This document shows, one piece after another, positions 1-6,912 of a DNA stretch of 41,443 nt. This stretch comes from an uncultured Eubacteriales bacterium. Its GTDB lineage: Bacteria > Bacillota > Clostridia > Christensenellales > CAG-138. The notes under the pieces are model-generated. The model ran no database searches. It saw only the letters and a program-made list of their open reading frames with translations, and was not told where the DNA came from. The stretch spans positions 1 through 41,443 of the forward strand of contig URQH01000015.1 of assembly GCA_900549955.1 (NCBI GenBank), in the 5' to 3' direction. How positions within the stretch are numbered: the stretch's first letter is position 1; every line of letters starts with the position of its first letter. The translations under genes and the position numbers were made by a program.

Positions 1-71
1 GGCTGCGCTTCGCAATCCGCGAGGGCGGCCGCACGGTGGGCTCGGGCGTCGTGTCGAGCATCATCGAGTAA
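1..71 (+). CDS. tuf: elongation factor Tu, C-terminal end (partial)
   Basis: Only the last 22 codons and the TAA stop are in the window. Reading from base 3, the peptide is LRFAIREGGRTVGSGVV followed by SSIIE. This is the highly conserved end of EF-Tu domain 3 (the E. coli protein has GLRFAIREGGRTVGAGVV at the same place). EF-Tu delivers aminoacyl-tRNA to the ribosome. The start lies outside the window. A strong intrinsic terminator follows 17 bases after the stop, so tuf is the last gene of its operon here. Confidence 0.93.
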   Translation, partial: LRFAIREGGRTVGSGVVSSIIE

Positions 72-88
72 AGCCAACGAAAACGACA

Positions 89-125
89 AGGAGTGCTGCC
101 TTCCGGCAGCACTCCTGCTTTTTGT
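89..125 (+). terminator. Rho-independent terminator of tuf
   Basis: A perfect 12-bp stem (89-100 with 105-116) closes a TTCC loop and is followed by GCTTTTTG. It directly follows the tuf stop codon. Confidence 0.9.
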
Positions 126-127
126 CT

Positions 128-384
128 CTTACTTTTCTTTCTGGAAAGAAAAGTAAGCAAAGGAAAGTCGCGAACGGTCGCAGGCAATTTTCCGTTTTCC
201 GCACCGCTTCCTCTGGGGCGGGAGTTCTTTTTTCTGTTCTTTTTCTTTCTGGAAAGAAAAAGAACAGAAAAGAAAGTCGCGAACGGTCTGATAAACAAAG
301 GCATTTCCGGCAAGGCTTCCTCTGTCACGCCGGTATCGCGACTTTTTCGCTGCTTCTTTTCTTTTTCCAGAAAAAGAAAAGTAG
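128..384. repeat. cluster of three T-rich/A-rich palindromic elements
   Basis: This gene-free stretch (72-414) holds three related hairpins. The first, 128-157, has 14-bp arms around TG. The second, 230-271, has perfect 20-bp arms around TG. The third, 353-384, has 15-bp arms with one mismatch around CA. Each arm is a C/T-rich run ending in CTTTC or TTTTTC, paired with its A/G-rich complement. The first two are followed by the same block, AAAGTCGCGAACGGTC (about 165-179 and 273-288). The third is preceded by a matching GCGACTTTTTCGC block in the opposite orientation (about 338-350). This looks like a family of short dispersed palindromes lying between the convergent tuf and RHH genes. Short ORFs here are low-complexity artefacts. 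Confidence 0.75.
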
Positions 385-414
385 AGAGAAAAAAGGATAA
401 AAAGGAACAGCGTG

Positions 415-618
415 TCATTCGATGTCGAGCTCGGGCGGGATGTCGAGCTCATCGGAGACATATTTCCCGTTTTTCTTGCGCTGCCGGACGCACTCAGTGA
501 GCAGGTATTCGATCTGTCCGTTCACAGAGCGGAAGTCGTCCTCGGCCCAGGCGGCGATGGCCTGATAGAGTTTGGGCGACAGGCGCAGCGGGATTTGTTT
601 TTTTTGTTGCTCAGCCAT
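415..618 (-). CDS. ribbon-helix-helix (Arc-like) small DNA-binding protein
   Basis: This 67-residue protein begins MAEQQKKQIPLRLSPKLYQ. The short strand QIPLRLS followed by two predicted helices (about residues 14-27 and 31-46) matches the ribbon-helix-helix fold of Arc/MetJ-type regulators, in which the strand reads the DNA major groove as a dimer. The C-terminal tail (about 20 residues, ending PPELDIE) is acidic. The ATG lies 5 bases after the SPFH stop codon, so the two genes form a tight operon from the promoter at 1678-1706. It may regulate its own operon, or the Arc-like domain may serve the SPFH protein; that part is inference. No toxin gene is recognisable beside it. Confidence 0.72.
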   Translation of the reverse strand: MAEQQKKQIPLRLSPKLYQAIAAWAEDDFRSVNGQIEYLLTECVRQRKKNGKYVSDELDIPPELDIE

Positions 619-623
619 GGGAA

Positions 624-1649
624 TCAGTACAGGCTGCCGGCGTTGACGATCGGCTGCGCGTCATGATTGCCGCAGAGCACGACGAGCAGGTTCGACACCA
701 TGGCCGCCTTGCGTTCCTCATCGAGCGTGACGAGCTGGTTTTCGTTCAGGCGTTCGAGTGCCATTTCCACCATGCCGACGGCGCCGTCGACGATCATCTT
801 GCGCGCGTCGATGATGGCGGACGCCTGCTGGCGCTGCAGCATGACGGCGGCAATCTCCGGCGCATAGGCGAGGTAGGTGATGCGTGCTTCGAGGATCTCG
901 AGCCCGGCTTCGGCGACTTTTTTCTGGATCTCGTCGCGGATGCGCGCGGCGACGATCTCGCTCGAGCCGCGCAGGCTGCCCTCGTCGGCAATGCCGTCGC
1001 CGGTGGTGTCCACGTTGGGCGCGACGTCGTACGGGTAAATGCGCACAATGTTGCGCACAGCGGCGTCGCACTGGAGCGAGAGGTATTCTTTGTAGTTGTC
1101 CACGTGGAAGACGGCCTTGGCCGTGTCTACGACGCGCCACATGACCGCAATGCCGATCTCCACCGGGTTGCCCAGGCAGTCGTTGATCTTCTGCCGGCTG
1201 TTGTTGAGCGTCATGATCTTGAGCGACAGCCGCTTGTTGACCATGTTTGCCGTAGTTTGCGAGTTACCGCCGGTGGCGGCGACCACAATGGAGCGTGCCT
1301 TGCCGGCGTCCACGTCCCCGCTCTGGCCGAGCTTGGTCTTTGCAGCGGGATTCACGCTCACGCAGAACGGGTTCACAAAATAGAAGCCCTCTCCCTTGAG
1401 CGTGCCGATATAGCGGCCAAACAGCGTGAGTACCAGCGCTTCCTGCGGCCCGAGCACCTTCAGTCCCGGGAAGGGGAGCCACCCGATGCACAGCCAGACG
1501 AGCGACAAGACAAACAGCGGCGTGACCACCCCCCGTTCGGCCTCGATGCCGCCCGCGATAGCGCCCGCGATGGCGGCCAGATAGAGACCCAGCGCGACGA
1601 TCAGCACCGGCATGCCGTGCCTGCGGTTTGTCAACACTTTTTCTTCCAT
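624..1649 (-). CDS. SPFH (band 7/stomatin-like) membrane protein
   Basis: The protein has 341 residues. Two hydrophobic segments lie near the N terminus (about residues 12-34 and 40-58). An SPFH/band-7 domain follows, with GPQEALVLTLFGRYIGT at its start and a later NIVRIYPYDVAPNVD section. The end is a helical coiled-coil-like tail (EIQKKVAEAGLEILEARI to MVEMALERLNENQL). SPFH proteins oligomerise at the membrane and organise microdomains or control proteases; the specific partner here is unknown. The start was chosen at MEEKVL because AGGAGG sits 7 bases upstream of that ATG, and the longer frame runs into the promoter. It is cotranscribed with the RHH gene and divergent from tetR. Confidence 0.88.
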   Translation of the reverse strand: MEEKVLTNRRHGMPVLIVALGLYLAAIAGAIAGGIEAERGVVTPLFVLSLVWLCIGWLPFPGLKVLGPQEALVLTLFGRYIGTLKGEGFYFVNPFCVSVNPAAKTKLGQSGDVDAGKARSIVVAATGGNSQTTANMVNKRLSLKIMTLNNSRQKINDCLGNPVEIGIAVMWRVVDTAKAVFHVDNYKEYLSLQCDAAVRNIVRIYPYDVAPNVDTTGDGIADEGSLRGSSEIVAARIRDEIQKKVAEAGLEILEARITYLAYAPEIAAVMLQRQQASAIIDARKMIVDGAVGMVEMALERLNENQLVTLDEERKAAMVSNLLVVLCGNHDAQPIVNAGSLY

Positions 1650-1667
1650 CGTTCCATCCTCCTGAAT

Positions 1668-1686
1668 TGATATGAAAATGATATCA
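1668..1686. promoter_or_regulatory. inverted repeat overlapping the SPFH promoter (possible operator)
   Basis: TGATAT (1668-1673) and ATATCA (1681-1686) flank a 7-base spacer. They cover the -10 box and expected start site of the SPFH operon. The divergent TetR protein is the obvious candidate to bind here, but nothing in the sequence proves it. Confidence 0.4.
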
Positions 1687-1706
1687 TAAAGATATTTGCG
1701 TGTCAA
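1678..1706 (-). promoter_or_regulatory. promoter of the SPFH-RHH operon
   Basis: On the minus strand TTGACA (1701-1706) is followed after 17 bp by TATCAT (1678-1683), with the start site expected near 1671. Confidence 0.82.
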
Positions 1707-1787
1707 GCCTCCAGCACAAAATTTCTCTGCCTGCGCGGCGGTTGCCCGCTGGCGGGCCTGGACTGCCTGCGTTTGGCCGTATGCGCG

Positions 1788-1832
1788 ACTGCCTGCCGGC
1801 TGCCCGGCGCCTGCACTGCCTGCCGGCTGTCC
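1788..1832. repeat. short direct repeat in the SPFH/tetR intergenic region
   Basis: Two 18-base copies (1788-1805 and 1815-1832) differ at one position. They begin ACTGCCTGCCGGCTG and are 27 bp apart. A shorter, degenerate relative lies at about 1762-1770. The block is GC-rich and non-coding. Confidence 0.5.
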
Positions 1833-1892
1833 CTCCAAAGCTGCGCCACGCGTTGCGCGCGGCGCGCGCCGCAAAAGGCGGGCGCGCCGTCC

Positions 1893-1921
1893 TTGCCGTG
1901 CGCGGGGGTTTGTGCTATACT
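1893..1921 (+). promoter_or_regulatory. promoter of the tetR-type gene
   Basis: TTGCCG (1893-1898), a 17-bp spacer and TATACT (1916-1921) with an upstream TG (extended -10). The -10 box ends only 6 bases before the ATG at 1928. Confidence 0.75.
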
Positions 1922-1927
1922 TACGGC

Positions 1928-2500
1928 ATGAAGCGTGACAGCGGACATTTGAAGGAAGAGCTGATTCTCGCGGGTATCCGGGAGATCGAAGCGCACGGCG
2001 TGCGGGGGTTTTCGCTGCGCCGCGTGGCCAAGTCCTGCGACGTGTCCTGCGCCGCGCCCTACAAGCATTTTACCGATCTCAACGATTTTTTCCTCGCCAT
2101 CGTGCGCTACATCAACCAGCAGTGGTACCGGCGGCAGGACGAGATCGTCGCCGCGTATCCGGACGATCCGCGCCGGCAGCTCACGGAGATCAGCGTCGCC
2201 TATATCGATTTTCTGATGGACAACCCGCACTTCCGCTCGATCATCATGTTGCGGGAGGACGATGTCAGCGCGGCGCTGCTGCACGAAAAGTCCGCGCTGA
2301 GCCTCGGCACGGCGCGCTGCATCCGGGCGTATTGCAGGCGCGTGGGCATGCCGCGCGACGTGGAAGTGCGCAAGACCTTTGTCATCCGCTCGATCATCTA
2401 TGGCGCTGCGCTCATGTTCGACAATGGCCAGCTGCCCTATACTGAGGAAAACAAGCGTCTGGTCTGGTACCTGATCGACCGGGAGTTCGACCTGCCGTGA
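1928..2500 (+). CDS. TetR/AcrR-family transcriptional regulator
   Basis: The protein has 190 residues. The N-terminal HTH reads ILAGIREIEAHGVRGFSLRRVA then CDVSCAAPYKHFTDLNDFF (about residues 12-55), the standard TetR arrangement of helix 1, helix-turn-helix and a Y-KHF recognition helix. The C-terminal part is an all-helical ligand and dimer domain. The frame stays open upstream, but the start is set at 1928 because the sigma-A -10 box lies just before it. No Shine-Dalgarno sequence is present, and the predicted transcription start coincides with the ATG, so the mRNA is probably leaderless. It is divergent from the SPFH operon and followed by a terminator. The ligand and targets are unknown. 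Confidence 0.87.
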   Translation: MKRDSGHLKEELILAGIREIEAHGVRGFSLRRVAKSCDVSCAAPYKHFTDLNDFFLAIVRYINQQWYRRQDEIVAAYPDDPRRQLTEISVAYIDFLMDNPHFRSIIMLREDDVSAALLHEKSALSLGTARCIRAYCRRVGMPRDVEVRKTFVIRSIIYGAALMFDNGQLPYTEENKRLVWYLIDREFDLP

Positions 2501-2531
2501 CCGGCGGGGGACGTACCGGCATGAAGACGTG

Positions 2532-2559
2532 AAAAAACGGCGGGCAGACCGCCGTTTTT
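2532..2559. terminator. bidirectional terminator between tetR and the permease gene
   Basis: AAAAACGGCGG, loop GCAGA, CCGCCGTTTTT. The A-run and T-run flanks let it work for both convergent genes. Confidence 0.88.
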
Positions 2560-2591
2560 GCATTGTGAGGGCGTGGGGCGCTGGCGCTGCT

Positions 2592-3956
2592 TCAGGCGGC
2601 GGGTTTTTCGCGCGGCAGGATCAGGTTCAGCAGCACGGCCATGATGGTGGCGATGACCACCGGCGACTTGCCAAAGATCATCGCCACGGCCTCCGGGAAC
2701 TGGCTGAGCGCGGCGGAGGACTGCGAAATGCCCACGCCCAGCGCCGCGGACAGGCCCACGATGGTTGTGTTGCGCACGTTGAGCGTTTCGGAGGCGATGA
2801 GCTTCATGCCGGTCATGGCGATGGTGGAAAACACGGTGATCGTGGCGCCGCCGAGCACGCACTGCGGAATGGTGGTGAGAATGGCGGCAAACTTGGGGGA
2901 AATGCCGGCGAGCAGCAGGAACGCGCCCGTGAGCGCGAACACGGCGCGGTTGACGACCTTGTTCGTGGTCACGATGCCGACGTTTTGGGAGTAGGTGGCG
3001 GTGGGCAGCCCGCCGAAGAGGGCGGAGAGCATGTTGGTCGCGCCGTAGCAGAGGATGCCGCCCTGCAGCTCCCGCGTGGTGGGCTCGCGGTTCAGGCCGC
3101 CGACGGTGGTGGCTGTAAAGTCGCCGATGGCCTGGATGGAGTTGATCGCAAACAGCAGCCCGAGCGCGATGCACGAAGCCGGCTCAAACGTGACGCCAAA
3201 GGGCAGGAACCGCGGCAGCGCGAACCAGGCGGCGTCGGCCACGTTGGCAAACTGCACCATGCCGAAGGCGAGTGCGACGAGATAGCCGGCCAGCATGCCC
3301 AGCAGGATGGACGCGAGTTTGCACAGTCCCTTTCCAAAGTAGTTGAGCGCCACGACCGCCGCAAGCGTCAGCCCGGCGATGAGCCAGTTTTGCCACGAGC
3401 CGTAGACGAGCGCCTCCGTCAGGCCGCTCAGCTCCACCACCTGCGCGTAGGTGTTGCTTGCGCCGCCGGCCATGTAGTTGATGGCCGTGGGGTAGAGCGA
3501 CAGGCCGATCGTAAAGACCACCGTGCCGGTAATGACCGGCGGGAACAGCACCCGGATTTGCCTGATGAACACGCCGACGAGGATGGCGACCAGGCCGCCG
3601 ACCAGCATGGCGCCCGCGATGGCGGCAATGCCGCCGCCGGCGGCGGCGACCGCCTGCATACTGGGGACGTAGGCAAAGCTGACGCCCATGATGACCGGCA
3701 GCCCCGAGCCGAACCGGCCCGCAATGGGATAGAGCTGCAACAGCGTGGACACCGCGGACATGACGAGCGAGGCCTGGATCAGGAACACCTGGTCGCCCGG
3801 CGGGAGCCCGGCCACGTTGGCGATGAGGATGGCGGGCGTGACGCAGCCGACGATCATGGCGACCAGGTGCTGCAGCGCCAGCGATATGGCCGGGCCTGCG
3901 GGGGGGAGGCCATTGAGCTGGAACAGGACTTCGGGGCGCGGCGTCTTGGTATGCAC
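2592..3956 (-). CDS. NCS2-family nucleobase:cation symporter (xanthine/uracil permease)
   Basis: The product is a 454-residue, strongly hydrophobic protein with the length and helix pattern of the 14-segment NAT/NCS2 transporters, which bring uracil, xanthine or urate into the cell with a cation. The substrate-binding region has QAIGDFTATTVGG (about residue 267 onward) and the NAT signature stretch YSQNVGIVTTNKV. That signature normally reads QNxGxxxxT(R/K/G); here the ninth position is Asn, not Thr. The QAIGD form points to the xanthine/urate branch rather than the UraA branch, but the substrate is not certain. AGGAGG precedes the ATG. No PurR box or purine riboswitch was recognised in the 5' leader. 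Confidence 0.87.
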   Translation of the reverse strand: MHTKTPRPEVLFQLNGLPPAGPAISLALQHLVAMIVGCVTPAILIANVAGLPPGDQVFLIQASLVMSAVSTLLQLYPIAGRFGSGLPVIMGVSFAYVPSMQAVAAAGGGIAAIAGAMLVGGLVAILVGVFIRQIRVLFPPVITGTVVFTIGLSLYPTAINYMAGGASNTYAQVVELSGLTEALVYGSWQNWLIAGLTLAAVVALNYFGKGLCKLASILLGMLAGYLVALAFGMVQFANVADAAWFALPRFLPFGVTFEPASCIALGLLFAINSIQAIGDFTATTVGGLNREPTTRELQGGILCYGATNMLSALFGGLPTATYSQNVGIVTTNKVVNRAVFALTGAFLLLAGISPKFAAILTTIPQCVLGGATITVFSTIAMTGMKLIASETLNVRNTTIVGLSAALGVGISQSSAALSQFPEAVAMIFGKSPVVIATIMAVLLNLILPREKPAA

Positions 3957-4022
3957 GGGACGGGACCTCCTGTTTCAGTATTTTGGATAACGAAAGCGGA
4001 AGCTCTGAGGCGTGTTACCAGT

Positions 4023-4051
4023 ATGATATCACAATGGCACACAAAAGCAAA
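4023..4051 (-). promoter_or_regulatory. probable promoter of the NCS2 permease
   Basis: On the minus strand an extended -10, TGATATCAT, has its TATCAT at 4023-4028. A poor -35 (TTTGCT, 4046-4051) lies 17 bp away. The same TGATATCAT occurs at the SPFH promoter. Confidence 0.5.
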
Positions 4052-4097
4052 CGGCGATTTTTCCCCGCCCGACGGCCGATTTTGGGCTGCCGCGCCG

Positions 4098-4126
4098 TTG
4101 ACAAATCCCGCGCAATCGCATACAAT
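4098..4126 (+). promoter_or_regulatory. promoter of the degV-degV operon
   Basis: TTGACA (4098-4103), 17-bp spacer, TACAAT (4121-4126). Confidence 0.86.
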
Positions 4127-4130
4127 GGGG

Positions 4131-4149
4131 ATGTTAACGGTGTTAACAT
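4131..4149. promoter_or_regulatory. perfect operator-like palindrome at the degV start site
   Basis: ATGTTAAC-GGT-GTTAACAT is a perfect 8-3-8 inverted repeat that covers the expected transcription start (about 4133). Its position is typical of a repressor operator. The cognate protein is not identifiable. Confidence 0.65.
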
Positions 4150-4172
4150 ACTTGTCTGTTTCAGGGGGCGCT

Positions 4173-5045
4173 ATGAGTCAATACATCATCATGACGGATT
4201 CTTCCTGCGACCTGCCGGCGCAGCTTGCGGCGGAACTGGAGCTGGAAGTGCTGCCGCTGTCAGTGCTGATCGACGGCAAGAGCTATGTGAACTATCTCGA
4301 CGAGCGCGACATTTCGTTTGCGGACTGCTATGCGGCGCTGCGTGCGGGCAAGAGCGCGACGACCTCGGCGGTCAACGTGGAGGCGTTTGTGGAGGCGATG
4401 GAGCGGCATTTGCAGGCGGGCGAGGACATCCTGTATCTCGGGTTTTCCTCCGCGCTCAGCGGCACGTACAATGCAGGCGCCGTCGCGGCGCAGCAGCTGG
4501 CCGAAAAGTACCCGGAGCGCAAGCTGTACGCGGTCGACACGTTGAGCGCGTCGATGGGGCAGGGGCTGCTGGTCTATCTGACCGTGCAGCAGAAGCGGGC
4601 CGGCGCGACCATTGAGGAGGCGCGCGACTATGCCGAGGCGCAGAAGCTCCACCTGTGCCACTGGTTCACGGTGGACGATTTAAACCATCTGCACCGGGGC
4701 GGCCGCGTGTCGGCGACGTCGGCGGTGCTGGGCACGGTGCTGAACATCAAGCCCGTCCTGCATATGGACGACGAGGGCCGGCTCATCTTCATGGAGAAGG
4801 TGCGCGGGCGCCGCAACTCCATCAAGCGCATGCTGGAGAAGATGCGGGAAACGGCGATTGAGCCGGAAAAGCAGATCGTGTTCATGTCACACGGCGACTG
4901 CATCGAGGACGCGGAATACCTGGCCGGCCGCATCCGCGAGGAGTGGAACGTGCAGGACGTGGTCATCAACTATGTCGGGCCGGTCATCGGCGCCCATTCC
5001 GGGCCGGGCACGCTGGCGCTGTTCTTCCTGGGGACGCACCGCTGA
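4173..5045 (+). CDS. DegV family (FakB-like) fatty-acid-binding protein 1
   Basis: The product has 290 residues and opens YIIMTDSSCDLPAQLA, the DegV N-terminal signature in which TDSSCDLP starts the nucleotide-fold-like domain. FSSALSGTYNAG (about residues 91-102) is the conserved SGTY motif that contacts the fatty-acid carboxylate. The C terminus has GPVIGAHSGPGTLALFF, the usual DegV end. FakB proteins hold a fatty acid while FakA phosphorylates it for phospholipid synthesis. No fakA (DAK-type kinase) is in this window. The ATG has a GGGGG-rich ribosome binding site 4 to 5 bases upstream. The stop shares one base with the next degV start, so translation is coupled. Confidence 0.93.
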   Translation: MSQYIIMTDSSCDLPAQLAAELELEVLPLSVLIDGKSYVNYLDERDISFADCYAALRAGKSATTSAVNVEAFVEAMERHLQAGEDILYLGFSSALSGTYNAGAVAAQQLAEKYPERKLYAVDTLSASMGQGLLVYLTVQQKRAGATIEEARDYAEAQKLHLCHWFTVDDLNHLHRGGRVSATSAVLGTVLNIKPVLHMDDEGRLIFMEKVRGRRNSIKRMLEKMRETAIEPEKQIVFMSHGDCIEDAEYLAGRIREEWNVQDVVINYVGPVIGAHSGPGTLALFFLGTHR

Positions 5046-5908
5046 TGGAGCAGACGGCGCGGACGCCCTACCGCATCATTGGGGACAGCTGCTGCGATTA
5101 CACCACCGAACCCGGCGCGCTGGACTTCCTCACGCGCGTGCCGCTGACCATCCAGGTGGGCGAGGAGACCTTTGTGGACGACGAGACGCTGGATTGCTGC
5201 GGCGTGCTGCTGGACCGGATGCGCGCCTGCCCGGAGGCGCCGCACTCCGCCTGCCCGTCGCCGGAACAGTTCGCTGCGCTCTGCGCGGAGCGGGAGGGGG
5301 ATGTGTACATCGTCACGCTGTCCTCGCATCTGAGCGGCACCTACAACAGCGCCTGCCTGGGCGCGCAGCTGGCGCGCGACGCCGGCTGCGGCAACCGCAT
5401 CCACGTGTTCGATTCCAGGAGCGCCGCCGCGGGCGAGATCGCCGTGTGCCTGAAGCTCCGCACGCTGGCGGAACAGGGGTTGCCGTTTGCGCAGGTCGTG
5501 GAGGAGACGGAGGCGTTTATCGACGGCATGACGACGCTGTTCGTGCTGGAAACGCTCGACGTGTTCCGCAAGAACGGGCGGCTCAACCACCTGCAGGCGC
5601 TCGCGGTGGGGGCGCTGAAGATCAAGCTCGTCATGGGCGGCGAGCAGGGCCAGATCGCCATGCGCGCCAAGGCGCTCACCACGCCGCGCGCGATTCAGAA
5701 GATGATCGAGCTCGTGCGGCAGATCTGCGAAACGGTCCATGCGGCGGAGCGGACGCTGGTCATCACGCATATCAACTGCCGTACGCGCGCGGAGGACATC
5801 CGCGACCGCGTGCTGGCGGCCTGCCCGTTCCAGCGGGCGATGGTCTGCGAGGGCGGCGGCATCAGCACGATGTATGGCAACGACGGCGGCATCATCGTCG
5901 CGTTTTGA
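5045..5908 (+). CDS. DegV family (FakB-like) fatty-acid-binding protein 2
   Basis: The product has 287 residues and is paralogous to the gene before it but clearly diverged. It has RIIGDSCCDYTTE at the N terminus and LSSHLSGTYNSACLGAQ for the SGTY motif (about residues 93-109). Its C terminus is ISTMYGNDGGIIVAF rather than the GAHSGPG form, so the two proteins belong to different DegV subgroups and probably prefer different acyl chains (inference). DCCGVLLDRM adds a Cys-rich touch not seen in the first copy. Its ATG overlaps the upstream TGA by one base (TGATG), and a GC-rich hairpin follows. Confidence 0.92.
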   Translation: MEQTARTPYRIIGDSCCDYTTEPGALDFLTRVPLTIQVGEETFVDDETLDCCGVLLDRMRACPEAPHSACPSPEQFAALCAEREGDVYIVTLSSHLSGTYNSACLGAQLARDAGCGNRIHVFDSRSAAAGEIAVCLKLRTLAEQGLPFAQVVEETEAFIDGMTTLFVLETLDVFRKNGRLNHLQALAVGALKIKLVMGGEQGQIAMRAKALTTPRAIQKMIELVRQICETVHAAERTLVITHINCRTRAEDIRDRVLAACPFQRAMVCEGGGISTMYGNDGGIIVAF

Positions 5909-5951
5909 GCGGTTGCCGCTGGCAAATGCCGGTGAACTCTGATACACTGTC

Positions 5952-5977
5952 CGGGACGGCGCCGATGCGCCGTCCCG
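5952..5977. terminator. GC-rich hairpin after the degV pair (possible terminator or leader hairpin)
   Basis: Perfect 11-bp arms (5952-5962 and 5967-5977) around CGAT. No proper T-run follows (ATTGCCATTTT). A weak extended -10 (TGATACACT, 5940-5948) lies just upstream, so the hairpin could instead sit in the leader of the GNAT gene. Confidence 0.45.
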
Positions 5978-6007
5978 ATTGCCATTTTGGGGAGAGGGGG
6001 CGAGCGC

Positions 6008-6781
6008 ATGGCGCATACGCTGGCGGCGGGCGCCGGGCCGCTGTTTGCCGGCTGGGACGAGGCGCTGATCTGGGCCTGCCTGGACGGCTGCATGGGCGAG
6101 GCGGCGACGGACGGCCGGCAGCCGCCGCGTGCCGCGCGGATCACGACCGGCGACTTCAGCTTTTTTGCGGGCGAACCGGACGACGGGCTGATCGCGTCGG
6201 CCTCCGCGGCGATCCTCGTGCCGCGGGACGCCGCGTGGGCGCGGGCGATCGGCCGCGTGCTGGGCGACGGGGCGGAGCGCGGCGTGCGCTATGCGATTTG
6301 CAAGGAGCCGGCGGCGTTCGACCGTGCGCGCCTCGCCCGCCTTGCCGCTTCGCTCGATGGCGCCTACCGGCTCGCGCCCATGGATGCGCGGCTCGCGGCG
6401 CTTGCGCTGTCGCAGCCCTGGTCTCGGGACTTCTGCGCGCTCTTTGACGGCCCGGCGGACTATGCGCGCCGCGGGATCGGCGTGGCGGCGCTGCGGGGGG
6501 AGGAGCTGGTCGCGGGCGCGTCCTCCTATGCCGTGTACGGCCGGGCGCGCGGCGCGGAGGGCGGCGCGCGCCGACGCGGCATCGAGATCCAGATCGACAC
6601 GCGAGAGGATCACCGGCGCCGGGGGCTGGCCACGGCCTGCGGCGCGGCGCTCATACTCGCGTGCCTGGCGCGCGGCCTGTATCCGAGCTGGGACGCGCAC
6701 GACCTGCGGTCGGTCGCGCTGGCCGAAAAACTGGGCTATCGCCGAAAGGGGCCGTATCCGGTCTACCGTCGCCGGGATTGA
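6008..6781 (+). CDS. GNAT-family acetyltransferase (PF12746-like)
   Basis: The product has 257 residues. The catalytic half is C-terminal: EIQIDTREDHRRRGLATACGAALI (about residues 196-219) contains the acetyl-CoA pyrophosphate loop R-R-x-G-L-A. It is followed by YPSWDAHDLRSVALAEKLGYR, the typical end of this GNAT subgroup with its SVALAEKLGY motif. The N-terminal half is Ala/Arg-rich and not recognisable as a separate domain. The ATG at 6008 was chosen over an in-frame TTG at 5987 because GGGGAGAGGGGG lies 7 bases upstream. The substrate is unknown. It sits alone between the degV operon and secA. Confidence 0.78.
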   Translation: MAHTLAAGAGPLFAGWDEALIWACLDGCMGEAATDGRQPPRAARITTGDFSFFAGEPDDGLIASASAAILVPRDAAWARAIGRVLGDGAERGVRYAICKEPAAFDRARLARLAASLDGAYRLAPMDARLAALALSQPWSRDFCALFDGPADYARRGIGVAALRGEELVAGASSYAVYGRARGAEGGARRRGIEIQIDTREDHRRRGLATACGAALILACLARGLYPSWDAHDLRSVALAEKLGYRRKGPYPVYRRRD

Positions 6782-6868
6782 GGCGCGCTTGCCGCGCTTT
6801 ATCGGGATTCTTTCACATCCTTTTCGCTTTTTACGGGGGAAAAGTGGGTGGCGGAGCGGCCGTGCATA

Positions 6869-6877
6869 TGCTATACT
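6869..6877 (+). promoter_or_regulatory. extended -10 promoter of secA
   Basis: TG-C-TATACT with the hexamer at 6872-6877. The -35 region (TGGCGG at 6849-6854) is weak. The expected start is near 6884, giving a short leader with AGGAG at 6903-6907. Confidence 0.65.
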
Positions 6878-6912
6878 GTATGCTTAGGAACGTTTGCAGA
6901 TAGGAGTAGAGT

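Noticed and set aside
93..500. Short frames rich in Phe, Lys and Arg after tuf
   Set aside because: They arise from T-rich and A-rich palindromes and show no ribosome binding site or family match.
3957..4022. A purine riboswitch in the permease leader
   Set aside because: The leader is too short and lacks the conserved junction sequences.
2529..4172. A long plus-strand frame leading into degV
   Set aside because: It is antisense to the NCS2 permease and rich in His/Asp/Arg/Gly, as expected of a shadow frame. Only the part from 4173 matches DegV.
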